Below the pieces are notes generated by a model. The model did no database searches. It was not told the DNA's origin and saw only the letters and a program-made list of their open reading frames with translations. A stretch of 64,000 nt of DNA from Paramoeba atlantica (Eukaryota > Discosea), in NCBI GenBank assembly GCA_977017575.1, contig CDRNVI010000002.1:868001-932000 (forward strand), read 5' to 3'. Of the stretch, positions 9,801 through 19,692 are shown piece by piece (within the stretch, counting starts at the first letter, position 1; every line of letters starts with the position of its first letter). Position numbers and translations under genes: made by a program.

Positions 9801-11674
9801 GTGAACTGCTGGATTTTCAGAGGCAGCACAAACGGCAATACTGCTTGGGTCAATTCGACCTGAAAAACGCCTTTGGTTCTCTTCCACACTCGATCCTCTT
9901 CCAAGTATTACAATGGGCAAAGGTGTCGCCGATTATCATCGAATATGTTCACTCCCTCTATACCAGTGCTTCTCTCCGAGTCAAGTGTGCTGAGGGGTTG
10001 ACTAACCACATTCCCGTTGAACGAGGCGTTCTTCAAGGCGACACCCTATCTCCTGTGCTATTCAACCTTGCGATGGAGGTAGTTTTAAGGTACCTTCGAT
10101 CCAGCTTTCCAGGATATGGCATCACATGGGGCGGGCAAGAATCATTCCTTAAGGCGTTTGCGGACGACCTTGCCGTCATTACCAAATCACCCGAAGAAAT
10201 GCAGCATGTTACTAACGCCCTGGTAAAGGTGCTCGCCAGATTAGGCATGCGGCTAAATGTACAGAAATGTCGGCTTCAGTATATGGCTGTAGCGGATGGA
10301 GGATACAAAACCCACAGACCGCACATCCGTGCCGGCGGCGAAAGCATACCCCACGTTTGCGACAAAGGCAGTCAGTTTCTGGGCATGACGCTAGCGCCTG
10401 GAGCCCAACAAGGGAAAGTGTTGTTCAAGAGTCTCCGTACACAACTACGCCACTGGCTTACCAACGTATCTGAAAGTGCCATGGATACGCCCGCCCGCCT
10501 CTGGGTCTACAATAACGTCATTATTTCCCGTCTACGCTACGTTCTGACGGTAAATCCGGGAATCACACTGAATTTCATCCTGCGGCTGCAAAAGCTTGCG
10601 ACTACACACATTCGGAAATGGGTGAATATGGCCAAAACTGCAACCAGCGAACTTCTCTATTCTGAGCGGGGGTGGGCCTTAACTAGTTTCTCAAAGCTGT
10701 GGATACTCTGCACGAGTACACTGGTCGAGCAAATGCAGAAATCACGTGACCCGGCTGTGCAACAGGCTTTAAGACACCGCATCCGCAGGGAACTGCACAA
10801 GCGCTCAACGGGACACGTCCAACCAGTAGTTGAACTGTACGACCGACGAGAAGACCGTGTGGCGACACGGCGGTTCATTGAGAATGAATACGAGCGACAC
10901 CTTTCCGAATCCGTGCAACGACGGGCTCCCATAGCGGCACAGTGGTTCCGTATGGCCACTGAGGACGAACTTGCGAAAGACTTTGCTGCTGCGGTATGTA
11001 ACATCAACAGTGAGGCACTCTCCCGGTTTACTGCATCTGTGTTGACCCAAACACCACTACCTACTCGTTCAGCACTGCGTCGTTGGGGTCTAAGTACGCA
11101 CACGGACACAAAGTGTCCCATTTGCAATGAGGAGGTGCAGACAGTTCGACATGTCCTCACAGGGTGCAAGGTGGCCCTTGAACAGGGCCGCTACACGTTC
11201 CGCCATGATCTTATACTCCACGCTATCGCAGATGCCGTAAGAGCATCCCCAGAAACAGCGCAGTACCACTTTGATCTTTCTCTTTACCGAAACCCCCCAA
11301 CATGGCTAAGTCAACAGGACACGGCCCTTAGACCTGATGGGTGGATCAAGCTACATAATGGTACTGAGTTCATACTTGAGCTCACTTCTCCGTGGGAGGA
11401 AAACTTTTTATCCTCACATGAGCGGAAAGTGCGGAAGTACGGGAATCTGTTTCTCGAAAGGAAAATGACTAACCCGGCAACCTTTCTTCTTGTCATCGAA
11501 GTGGGGGCCAGAGGGAAGCTCAACTCCTCTACGCGAGCGCTCAACTCACTTTTCGGAGGTAACAAGGCCACCGCCTCGCAATGTCGACAGAAGCTTGTCA
11601 AAAGAGCAATACGAGGAAGTTTCGCGATTTTTCAAAACCGCGATAACCCGAGCTGGACGGAAGCCAGCATATAG
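6833..11674 (+). mobile_element. R2/CRE-class non-LTR retrotransposon (LINE), single intact ORF of 1,613 aa
   Basis: One long ORF encodes, in order: a basic N-terminus; five Cys/His modules of pattern CxHxCxxKxxCxHxCCKxG with first Cys at residues 220, 283, 345, 407 and 484 (module 3 has Tyr in place of the first His); and a linker. Next is a reverse transcriptase with WRPISLTSCLGKLLH (about 935), FDLKNAF (about 1007), LQGDTLSP (about 1067) and the catalytic FADDLAV (Asp 1111-1112). Then comes a CPICxxxxxTVRHVLTGC knuckle (about 1429) and a restriction-like endonuclease with RPDG (about 1501) and ELTSPWE (about 1517). This is the architecture of early-branching LINEs (R2, NeSL, CRE/SLACS/CZAR). 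The frame is unbroken, so the copy may be recent or functional. No poly(A) tail or target duplication is evident. GC content is higher and more even than in flanking DNA. Confidence 0.92.
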
Positions 11675-12239
11675 CGATGATGAAAAGCTTAAGGGAAACC
11701 CGTTTTGTGCGGGGTTTATGCATGATCTACGTGTATTTCTCTTAGGTGACAATCTCTGCAGTCATACTGCATGATAAACAAAACTTGGCAAAAATTACTT
11801 TTTCATACCCGAAACTATACCCGAAAAAGTGTTTTTCGGAATTCAAAAGAATAAACAATAGTTTGAGAATATTACATCAAATCTACTGTACAGTACTTGG
11901 TGTCTATGCCCTGTAGTACTTGGGTGTACATGCTCTGTGTATTGGGGGATAATACAGTATGTATGAGCTGCACGGGGTTTATTACAAAAACAAATTCGTA
12001 AGATACTACTGAGCTCCAAGAATAACATTTCGATAGCATTCATTGGCTTGCATTCTTTATTCATATTTATTGCGGGTGGCGGGCATTAAAAAACAGACCT
12101 TTCTTTGTTTTTTGTTTTATTTAAAATCACTCATAATTTACATACTTGTTATGTATGTATGTACTTGTTATGAAAAGTTGTGAAAAGTTATGAAAAGGAG
12201 AGTACATTGTGCGTCTTTCGCATACAAAAAATGCTTTTA
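11675..12239. other. LINE 3' flank and spacer
   Basis: The retrotransposon's 3' UTR probably ends in this stretch, but no clear boundary is visible. A short word around 11829-11839 (AAAAAGTGTTTTTCG) is nearly palindromic and recurs at about 57815-57829. The second half is AT-rich with short TATGTATGTATGTAC repeats near 12150. No gene is supported. Confidence 0.4.
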
Positions 12240-12269
12240 ACTCTTATTTTTCCACTTTTTCGTTTCTAG
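12240..12269 (+). promoter_or_regulatory. Probable trans-splice acceptor (pyrimidine tract + AG)
   Basis: A nearly uninterrupted T/C tract ends in TTTCTAG at 12269, five bases before the ATG at 12275. It is the clearest example in the window of the kinetoplastid-type 3' splice acceptor and decides the start of the following gene, because the longer frame's ATG at 12209 lies upstream of it. Confidence 0.6.
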
Positions 12270-12274
12270 TACAC

Positions 12275-13222
12275 ATGGCCCTGCGCCGCTTGTTAGATTT
12301 ATGCCGAAAGCATCATGCCACGACACCCATATCTAAAGTACGGGAAAGTTTATCCCAATTGGATTTTCATGGAGACATATATCCGCTCTTAACGGGAAAT
12401 GAGTTACGTGGTAAGAATCAGTGTGACGAGAAAACAGTTACGTCAGGAAAAGCGGATAGAAAAAAGCGTTTTGAAACTTTTGAAGTAGCGAAATATCTTG
12501 CTGACAACTCTCCAATAAGGGGGGGCAATGATGTAGACACACAATATAAAAGAATAGATTTCAACCCTCCGCACAAGAAAATACGTCGATCCGTTTTTCA
12601 TGAAAAGGCAAAGTTTCTTAAAGAGGCCAATCAACGTTCGATAGGCACAGTATGCTTTTCAGAAAATGTTTACCATAGTCTCGTGCTTTTCGCACTCCCC
12701 GCTCACACAACTATTCCTCTTCACGATCATCCTTCCATGCACGTGCTTTTGAGAGTGTTGTGCGGTCGAATAAAAATTCGTGCATTTGACCCTATAGGTT
12801 CTTGCGTCGCGAAAAAGATTACAGGAACTTCTTCGGGACCTCCTTTTGGGAATTCAGTGGCTGTTCATTGTGTGTACGATAGATGGGTCTCAAGCGAAGA
12901 AAATGTACTCCAAATTCATCCCAATGCAAAAGGTGGAGTCTTTCACGAGATTAGTACACAAGATGAGATTGGTGTCTTTATTGATTATATTACACCACCG
13001 TATTACACAGCACCATTACATCTTCCTTGTACTTATTATACCCTAGAAAACATTTCCGGGCCAATGCAAGTTAAACAAAATTCTAAAGAACAAAGCAGAT
13101 CCTCTGAATCTATTGATTCATCTACTCCCGAGTCATGTACTGAACAGATTTTTCATTTACAGGCTCTTTCACGAGAACCTAGCATCCCAATGCATTCTCT
13201 TTCGATGGAACATTCAGCGTAA
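12275..13222 (+). CDS. ADO: Cysteamine/N-terminal cysteine dioxygenase (ADO/PCO family), 315 aa
   Basis: The core holds the PCO_ADO cupin signature IPLHDHPSMHVLLRVLCG. The iron-binding His would be H150 and H152, and the third ligand is probably H224 in GGVFHEI, followed by FIDYITPPYY as in the family. ADO and plant cysteine oxidases use O2 to oxidise cysteamine or N-terminal cysteine of proteins, the latter marking them for degradation when oxygen is present. The N-terminal MALRRLLDLCRKHH matches the helical start of animal ADO. Residues 55-105 are a low-complexity, charged insert and the last 50 residues are Ser-rich. The ATG at 12275 is preferred because of the acceptor five bases upstream. 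Confidence 0.85.
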   Translation: MALRRLLDLCRKHHATTPISKVRESLSQLDFHGDIYPLLTGNELRGKNQCDEKTVTSGKADRKKRFETFEVAKYLADNSPIRGGNDVDTQYKRIDFNPPHKKIRRSVFHEKAKFLKEANQRSIGTVCFSENVYHSLVLFALPAHTTIPLHDHPSMHVLLRVLCGRIKIRAFDPIGSCVAKKITGTSSGPPFGNSVAVHCVYDRWVSSEENVLQIHPNAKGGVFHEISTQDEIGVFIDYITPPYYTAPLHLPCTYYTLENISGPMQVKQNSKEQSRSSESIDSSTPESCTEQIFHLQALSREPSIPMHSLSMEHSA

Positions 13223-13387
13223 GGAGGTACGTTCCTGAAGGAAAAAGCGCATAATAATTTCGCCACGTAGAAGTGATATGTTTTTAATAGTTAGGTATAA
13301 GGAATTTTTTAAAACGTTTATGATGTGTGTTTCTATGGTGTGTGTTGCATACTCAATGTAGGTTTTTTATATTTTTTCCGACACTTT

Positions 13388-14272
13388 ATGGAAGCGGGAT
13401 CTACCTTCAACCCTTTCTTGTTTTTCGGATTCCCCGACTGGTTGACTAACATTTTTACTTTCTTCAGTGAAGAGCAGATATTGAGCAGAAAACTGGTGAA
13501 ATTGGCAGCCAAATGTGGTTGGTCAGGTCTGAGAGATCGTGCACTGGAACAGCCTTATTGTGATACAGCAGAATCCATATTTAGTTCCGTAAACAACAGA
13601 ATTCGCGATCGACTTCCACCTAAAAATATGGATGATAATAGTTCTGCTACTGAGGCCTCCAATGGCGAGGGGCAGGACACTGAAAAACTTGTTCTTTCCA
13701 GTGCATCACTTTCTGCATCGGGAATACTTTGCAATCTGAAAGCCTCTTCGGCTTTAAACGAATCAGAGAATGCTTATCTAAACTGGTTTCGTCGCTTACC
13801 ACACGGCAAATGCAATTCGCATCTCATCTCTGTTAATGTTGAATTCGTAGAACAGTGGCCTAAAGCCCGGTATGTGGAATGCTGGCGAAACAAAGTGGAA
13901 ATTCCCAAAGATTTCGAAAGCCAAATACCATCGCGGGCAGAGTCCACTTTTCCTGAAAGAAAATCAAGTCCAATGGAACCGGAATTTTGTATTGGGGAAA
14001 TAGAGGTCGTACACCAAGCTTCTTCCGATGTCGATGATGCGAATCCAGAGAAGGGTGGATACGTAGTTGATTTCTCTACATTAAAGCGAAACGTATCATC
14101 CGTGAATATCAATAAAAATGTAAGTACACGAGATCAGACGTTTTCCGTGGAGGATGACAAAAATTCTGGCAATGCTACGCAATTTCTGATCGTACCTGGA
14201 CCGAAGACGGAACCTTTATGTCTTACCGTTTCAACTTATAGTGTATCCACCATTGTATCGTGCGGGTCATGA
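13388..14272 (+). CDS. Hypothetical protein, 294 aa
   Basis: Not recognised. The N-terminus has an aromatic stretch (FNPFLFFGFPDWLTNIFTFF, residues 7-26) that may be a membrane-associating helix. It is followed by a predicted helical segment and a long polar, Ser/Glu-rich tail without visible domains. I prefer the ATG at 13388 to the frame's earlier ATG at 13325, because a T-rich tract lies between them and the leader looks translated from spacer. Confidence 0.5.
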   Translation: MEAGSTFNPFLFFGFPDWLTNIFTFFSEEQILSRKLVKLAAKCGWSGLRDRALEQPYCDTAESIFSSVNNRIRDRLPPKNMDDNSSATEASNGEGQDTEKLVLSSASLSASGILCNLKASSALNESENAYLNWFRRLPHGKCNSHLISVNVEFVEQWPKARYVECWRNKVEIPKDFESQIPSRAESTFPERKSSPMEPEFCIGEIEVVHQASSDVDDANPEKGGYVVDFSTLKRNVSSVNINKNVSTRDQTFSVEDDKNSGNATQFLIVPGPKTEPLCLTVSTYSVSTIVSCGS

Positions 14273-15130
14273 ACCTAGCCTCTAAAAGTCTAGCATTTAT
14301 CATGGGACCTTCTTTGGTATTATTCTTTCTAACTAAGCACGTAATGCATGCAGCATAGGCTCTCATGTAACAAAGGTTTGCACATTTTAGCATATTCTAG
14401 TCTCTCCTAGATTTACTTTTATTTTTTTGATTCGGTTTCTCACACGTTTCAAAAATTTGAAATTGGAACTCTCTGGGTTGAGAATCATTGTATACTGAAT
14501 TAAAATAGTGGTTACAGCACACTGGCATTCATGCTTCAATACGACTTGTCCGGAGTGTTGTGATGCGTATTAGCACTCGACAAACATTTATGTGAAGTGC
14601 ACATACAAGACTTGTTAGTTAAACTTCAGATAGGAATTTAGGAGCATTTTTCCTGGTGGGTTTTTTCATGATTGAGCAAGTAGTGTAATAGAGTATCACT
14701 CAGATTTGTACGAACGTTCAATTTTATTTACTCCGACGGCAGCATACAAAAATGGCGCATATGGAATATACATGCAATGTATATACAACACATTGTACAA
14801 TACAATGTATTGATCCAGATTTTAGAAAAGAGAATATAGACTTGAGAAATTAATCTTTTTTCTCTTTTTTTATTACATATTTTCTCATAATCATTATGAG
14901 AAAGTAAATACTTATTAATAGCGAAGAAAATAGGCGCTTCAGACAGTATCAGTATCGTAGCTATTCTGTACCAGTATATGAACATGGGTACATCATACAT
15001 AATATGGTCCATAATATTTATATGGTCCATTTATCTTTATTGCCATCTTATAGTAAAATAACTATAAATTATCGCACTTATCGTTAGAGACAATGTTGTT
15101 AGGGTTTCTGGTACTTGTACGCATCTATCC
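14273..15130. other. AT-rich spacer with short inverted repeats
   Basis: About 860 bp without a gene. Around 14765-14815 TGTATATACA and TACATTGTACAATACAATGTA words form small inverted repeats, and TATGGTCC is repeated near 15003-15028. The only open frame is a short minus-strand one without a recognisable domain. Confidence 0.45.
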
Positions 15131-15847
15131 ATGACATCACTCGATTCAGCTACCCCTTCAGGAGATTCAATATTTCTTGTCCTGACATATTTACACCCGG
15201 AGATGCTTCCCGAGCATCTAACGCAGCTTCTTTCCCCTTTTTCCCACATCACGTCAGTGGATATATGCCACAATCCACCCCCTTCACGTGGCACCGTTCA
15301 AGTGGAATCTACTGAGGCTGCAGATCTTCTCATCTCCGCGCTGCACGGTCGATATTCTCTGTGCGCGCATCCCCTTATTGTGGCGTACAGCGAGAAAACA
15401 GCCCAAATTTCGCCTTTTGGCATCGCGCACAGTGTCACTATCAGAGAGTTAATTGGCGGAGCCGGACGACCCTCAGGAGTGCTATCACACTCTCCTCCCG
15501 GAGTGCGTTCATCTTTTCCCAATGAAACTTCTGCGCTACGAACGGGCACAACTTCCGCAATGCCTTCAAACCCTGTTTACTCGGGAATTTTTAACCCATC
15601 ACTACCTTCCCCGATAGCTGAAGCGGTTCCCTTATCTTTTCACGTTGCACCCCCTTTAACCACGCACTTACATTCACATCCATATCGCAATTCTACATCA
15701 CATCGAAACGAAAACCCTGTTTTATTAACTGGCTTACATCGCGGAGTCAGAAGTACGAACGGAAATACCGGAGCAAGAGAGATGCAAAAATTAAATCCCA
15801 GTGCACAACCTTTTGAACCATCGCGCGCAGAGCACCAAAATAAATAA
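15131..15847 (+). CDS. RRM-type RNA-binding protein, 238 aa
   Basis: Residues about 13-87 read as one RNA-recognition motif. IFLVLTYL fits the RNP2 strand, GTVQVESTEAADLLISAL the RNP1 strand and second helix, and LCAHPLIVAYS the last strand. Aromatic residues normally expected in RNP1 are missing, so RNA affinity is uncertain. The remaining 150 residues are Ser/Pro/His-rich and disordered, as in many kinetoplastid RRM proteins that control mRNA stability. That role is inference. Confidence 0.65.
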   Translation: MTSLDSATPSGDSIFLVLTYLHPEMLPEHLTQLLSPFSHITSVDICHNPPPSRGTVQVESTEAADLLISALHGRYSLCAHPLIVAYSEKTAQISPFGIAHSVTIRELIGGAGRPSGVLSHSPPGVRSSFPNETSALRTGTTSAMPSNPVYSGIFNPSLPSPIAEAVPLSFHVAPPLTTHLHSHPYRNSTSHRNENPVLLTGLHRGVRSTNGNTGAREMQKLNPSAQPFEPSRAEHQNK

Positions 15848-16097
15848 GTTATTTCAGCATTTTTTCTGTTCTTGAGAGATATTACTGTCGTAAAAAACTT
15901 TCTATGTGAAGTACATTGATTCAGGTCCTTCTTCGGTTCTTTTTTATTCTATTTGTTAATCGCTGGGACTTCCTCGGATCACATTTACGAAAACATCACC
16001 TCGTTTTTCCTACTTTGAGTAGCAGCGACGTAATCTTCTACTTTCCTTTATGATGATAGAAAACAAGTGACGTATATTTCAGAAGTCTGACCCACTG

Positions 16098-17228
16098 ATG
16101 CAACGCACTTTGCTCCGTTTTCACGGGCTCCTTCAATTTCCCTGTGGCTCTGGTCACCTCACGATCGGTCGCGGAACTGAATTTATGGTCCCCAGCAACG
16201 ACATTTACCACGATCCCGTAGCGCTGCGTGAACGTCTCGACCTCGACGGCTTTCTATACTTTAAAGACATTCTTCCCCGTGACCACCTCACACGCTCCCT
16301 CCTCTCCCTACAAATCCAACTCCAACACCTTGGTATACTTCTCCCCAACAGTTTTGAATTTAATCCTCACTACCACAACCTTAAAACCAACCCACCCCAA
16401 ACAAACCCCCCAAACCACCCGCCCTCAGAAATCCAACCTCAATGCCACAACAACAACAACAATGATAACAACAACAATAACAACAACAACAATGATAACA
16501 ACAACAACAATTGCAATAACAACAATAGCATCAACAACAATAATAATAACCACAACAACAACAACAACAGCAACAATAATAATCATGACCACAACCCCCT
16601 CCCCCCACCCCCCCTCGACCTCCCCTCTCTCACCCACGGCCCCAAACTCCTCTCCATCGTCCGCCACGTCTTCGGCGCCCCCGTCCGCCCCTTCCCCGCC
16701 CCCACCGCCGCCCTCCTCGAGGTCGCCCCCCGCGCCGAGCCCCACACCTTCCACATGGACGCCGTCTACCTCACCCGCGGCACCCGCCTCGTGTTAACCG
16801 CCTGGCTCCCCCTCACCGACACCCCCCTCCGTCGCGGCCCCCTCGTGTGTGTGCGCTCCAGCAACTCCCACCCCAGCACCGAGAGACTGCGCCACACCTA
16901 CGGGCTCTACGACGCCCACAGCGGGGCCGTCGCCGGGGCCGGGGGGTACAGCGCGGACCCCCGGGAGGTGGAGGGGATGGGTCGGGGGTGCGTGACGGCC
17001 TCGATGAGGGCCGGGGACCTGGTGTTGTTCGGGGTCTACACCATGCACGGGTTTCTAACGAACCAGTGTGCCGGGGTGCGGGTCTCCGCGGAGTCGAAGT
17101 GGTTTCTGGAGGGGGATGGGGCGGGACCGGATGAGAGGTATTGCGGGCATAGGGTGGGGGGTGGGGGTGGGGGGGTGGGGAAGGTGATGAGTTTGGAGGA
17201 GGCGAAGAGGACGGTGTGGGGTTTGTGA
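16098..17228 (+). CDS. PhyH-family Fe(II)/2-oxoglutarate dioxygenase with Asn tract, 376 aa
   Basis: The family is shown by DGFLYFKDILP near residue 50, the HxD metal pair in FHMDAVYL (H219, D221), LVLTAWLPLTD, the distal His in YTMHGFLTNQ (H317) and the 2-oxoglutarate-binding Arg in GVRVSAESKW (R328). The substrate cannot be told; relatives hydroxylate phytanoyl-CoA, ectoine and others. Residues about 115-165 are an Asn-rich tract between the first helices and the catalytic core. The C-terminus has a Gly run. The gene contains the most extreme base-skew switch in the window: C-rich up to about 16830, then G-rich to the stop. An in-frame ATG at 16185 is a possible alternative start. Confidence 0.82.
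   Translation: MQRTLLRFHGLLQFPCGSGHLTIGRGTEFMVPSNDIYHDPVALRERLDLDGFLYFKDILPRDHLTRSLLSLQIQLQHLGILLPNSFEFNPHYHNLKTNPPQTNPPNHPPSEIQPQCHNNNNNDNNNNNNNNNDNNNNNCNNNNSINNNNNNHNNNNNSNNNNHDHNPLPPPPLDLPSLTHGPKLLSIVRHVFGAPVRPFPAPTAALLEVAPRAEPHTFHMDAVYLTRGTRLVLTAWLPLTDTPLRRGPLVCVRSSNSHPSTERLRHTYGLYDAHSGAVAGAGGYSADPREVEGMGRGCVTASMRAGDLVLFGVYTMHGFLTNQCAGVRVSAESKWFLEGDGAGPDERYCGHRVGGGGGGVGKVMSLEEAKRTVWGL
16444..16590 (+). repeat. AAC/AAT microsatellite coding for poly-Asn
   Basis: Imperfect tandem AAC, AAT and AAC-variant codons, interrupted by GAT, CAC, AGC and ATC, lie in frame inside the dioxygenase gene and encode an Asn-rich linker. The length is divisible by three in effect, since the frame stays open. 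Confidence 0.9.
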
Positions 17229-17422
17229 GGAAAGGGGGGAGGGGGGGGAAATACGGGAAGCCTGTTTTGAAATGGTTTTGATCACATTCAAGATAAAGCC
17301 CCTTTCTCAAAGAAGGTTTCTTCTTTTATATTCGTTATGTTCTTTTTTTGTCGAGACCATCCCATTATTTATACCAACCTATTTTCCTACACAATCTGTT
17401 TCAACTTTACACACACACACCC

Positions 17423-18133
17423 ATGCTCCACCGCACCTCTCTGCGACGCTGGTTGCGTAACCCCCACGGGGACAAGCAAACCCCACCCGAGACATTTTTT
17501 CCCTACCGAACGGAAAAAATTCTCTTCAAGTATTCCCACGGGGAGAAGTACGAGGGACCGTTGTGTCGACGACTAAAGAAGCCAGACAAGTACCGCCCCC
17601 ATGGCATCCCGCGTGATCTCGGGGAGTACCCTCGGAACTACGTGCTGCGACATCTCTACTTCAACCAACCTATCAGTGCCCCCGGGTTATGGGAGGTGTT
17701 AAAGAAACAGCCCGACGTGCCGCTGGACTCCCGACGTCACCTTACGCTGCTGCTCAAGTGGGCACGTCTGGAGGACTGGGTTTTCTTTGAGAAGAACCAG
17801 GACAGCAATCAGTGGGTGTGTAACATTACACGGAATAAGTACCCCGAGGTTCAGACCCTGGTACGGGAATACCGTGACGCGGAGAGAAAGGCGGAAGAGG
17901 AAAAAAAGATGAGCCAGCGGCTGGAGGAAACAGAGAAGGAAAAGGAGGTGAGATTTCTTAGGAAGCAAAATATGCAGCTTTTACAATGGGAGCTTATTCA
18001 AGCCGCCGAGCGTTTATATGAGTATGACCCGGAGGAGTATCTTCAATTACCGTTTGTAAAAGAGCCCCACGTGTATCGTCTCCAATGGTATAAGCCGGAT
18101 TCTACTGAACTCTTAGATTTGTCTGGAAAATAG
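17423..18133 (+). CDS. Probable mitochondrial (ribosomal) protein, 236 aa
   Basis: A basic protein with a presequence-like start (MLHRTSLRRWLRNPHG) and many WxxxP and aromatic words. A charged helix at about residues 150-190 (RDAERKAEEEKKMSQRLEE) is likely coiled coil. The style (basic, Trp/Tyr-rich, TEKILFKYSHGEKYEGP) resembles kinetoplastid mitoribosome proteins, but I cannot assign a specific subunit. I chose the ATG at 17423 because it follows an AC repeat after a pyrimidine-rich leader. The frame's earlier ATG at 17348 would add a non-basic leader encoded by that T-rich region. Confidence 0.5.
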   Translation: MLHRTSLRRWLRNPHGDKQTPPETFFPYRTEKILFKYSHGEKYEGPLCRRLKKPDKYRPHGIPRDLGEYPRNYVLRHLYFNQPISAPGLWEVLKKQPDVPLDSRRHLTLLLKWARLEDWVFFEKNQDSNQWVCNITRNKYPEVQTLVREYRDAERKAEEEKKMSQRLEETEKEKEVRFLRKQNMQLLQWELIQAAERLYEYDPEEYLQLPFVKEPHVYRLQWYKPDSTELLDLSGK

Positions 18134-18441
18134 TATTGAACTTAAAAATATTTATTAAGTTGGAATCCTTTAGCTGCATGATGATTGTATCCAATAATAG
18201 CGGAAACTGCCCTCGGGCCTTCATGAAAAGCTTTACTCCAAAGTGCACTGACGCAAGGTTTTCCTACTGTAGAAGTAATATGGTAAATTATCCGAAAAGT
18301 TAGTTAGGAGTTAGTAATTTGCACTTTTATGTTCATTTCGCTTTCGAATTTGTATTCGGTTTTCTTCATTAATGTTGGTAACTTTGCAGTTAAAGCGCAA
18401 CACATAGTTTCGCGAAGCCACTCAATCCGGAGACGCAGTAA
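18134..18441. other. Spacer
   Basis: No gene. It contains T-rich stretches at about 18328-18375 upstream of the next start. Confidence 0.5.
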
Positions 18442-19692
18442 ATGCTGGATAATGTGAACAGCTCATACTCTTCCCTTTTCTGGTTACCTACCATAGAGAA
18501 GGAATGTGCCACAGCGGGGTTATATGAGTCAGTACTTTGTGCACGGGAAGTAGAATATGACTCTCTCAGCAACACACCACGATGGTGTAATGAGCTGATG
18601 ATAGTATCTGAGCGGATGTACTCTGACGCGGTAAAAATTAAAAGCAACGTTGCATCACTTTCTCCCAAAGCATATCGAATCCGACGAAATGTCCTCTTTC
18701 CTGAATGCTCTTCGGGATCGAGGAAATATCGTAATCGAGCTGGAGATAAATTGGAGGCAGTGTTAGAGGAAAGTGGTATACTGAATTTATTGCGATATTC
18801 CACTGCATCTGAAAAAGAATTTGTTTTTGTGGATGTATGCGGCGGGCCTGGAGCATTTTCGGAAATGTTATTTGCGTGGGGCAAAGAAAATCTTCCGAAC
18901 TTAACCAGAATCATTGGTGTGGGGATTACTTTACGTCCTACGGAACAGGGAAGTGTTCCCAGCTCTGTAGCGTGGTATCCTTCGCTTCTAGCCAAAGCAA
19001 CACCCAGTACCTCGGAGAGGAGTTCAACTTCTGTGACAGAGTGTTTTCTACCCCTCTGGGGTAACGACGGCACAGGCAACCTTCTTTTGTCGAAGAACGT
19101 AAACTCTTTTACGGAGGAATGTCTGAAAAATACGGCTCGTTTACATCATTCCTTGCCTCAGACAGACTCCAGGAAATTTTGTTCAAAAAATGGCGTAGAT
19201 ATAGTGGTGGCCGATGGTGGGTTCGATGTAAGTGGGCAAGAGGCCCTTCAAGAGGTTCTCTCGGCACCATTACTTCTTAGTGAGGTCATTCTGGCGCTGA
19301 AAACGCTACGACAGGGCGGAGCACTTGTTCTCAAAGCGTTTGACACAATAACCATGTTTTCGGCCAGCCTTTTATTCATACTAACGCATTGCTTCGAGCA
19401 TGTTGGGTTGTGTAAACCACTTCGATCACGGGTTGTCAACAGTGAGCGATACATAGTTGCGGTTAGCTATCGAAAAAGTGACCTTGGCAGTGTTTTGGAA
19501 GAAAACCTAATTCCTAGACTTATGACTTTTATTACTTACAGAGAGAGCGTGGAATTTCCACAAATTCCAAAGACACTGGTGGATGCCAAGGTAATTTTGA
19601 ATCATAAAGCGTTTTTGAATTCACTCCGGGTGGCATCTACTTATTGGATGAATCGACAGATTAAAAGCTTACGTCTTATATTCGACGACTAG
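18442..19692 (+). CDS. FtsJ-type cap 2'-O-ribose methyltransferase, 416 aa
   Basis: Rossmann methyltransferase of the RrmJ/FtsJ class. RNRAGDKLEAV supplies the first catalytic Lys (K103) and FVDVCGGPGAFSEML the AdoMet-binding loop (about 130-141). VVADGGFD gives the Asp (D258), LVLKAF the second Lys (K298) and NSERYIV the Glu (E335), so the K-D-K-E tetrad is complete. Kinetoplastids have several such enzymes that make the hypermethylated cap 4 on the spliced leader (MTr1, MTr2/MT48, MTr3/MT57). MTr1-like is plausible from the RAGDKL motif and size, but I cannot separate the paralogues by eye. It would act in the nucleus on capped RNA. Confidence 0.82.
   Translation: MLDNVNSSYSSLFWLPTIEKECATAGLYESVLCAREVEYDSLSNTPRWCNELMIVSERMYSDAVKIKSNVASLSPKAYRIRRNVLFPECSSGSRKYRNRAGDKLEAVLEESGILNLLRYSTASEKEFVFVDVCGGPGAFSEMLFAWGKENLPNLTRIIGVGITLRPTEQGSVPSSVAWYPSLLAKATPSTSERSSTSVTECFLPLWGNDGTGNLLLSKNVNSFTEECLKNTARLHHSLPQTDSRKFCSKNGVDIVVADGGFDVSGQEALQEVLSAPLLLSEVILALKTLRQGGALVLKAFDTITMFSASLLFILTHCFEHVGLCKPLRSRVVNSERYIVAVSYRKSDLGSVLEENLIPRLMTFITYRESVEFPQIPKTLVDAKVILNHKAFLNSLRVASTYWMNRQIKSLRLIFDD

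Noticed and set aside
16425-17310. Frames antisense or shifted in the PhyH gene
   Set aside because: Thr/Ile, Val and Pro runs come from the AAC repeat and the C/G-rich halves read in other frames.
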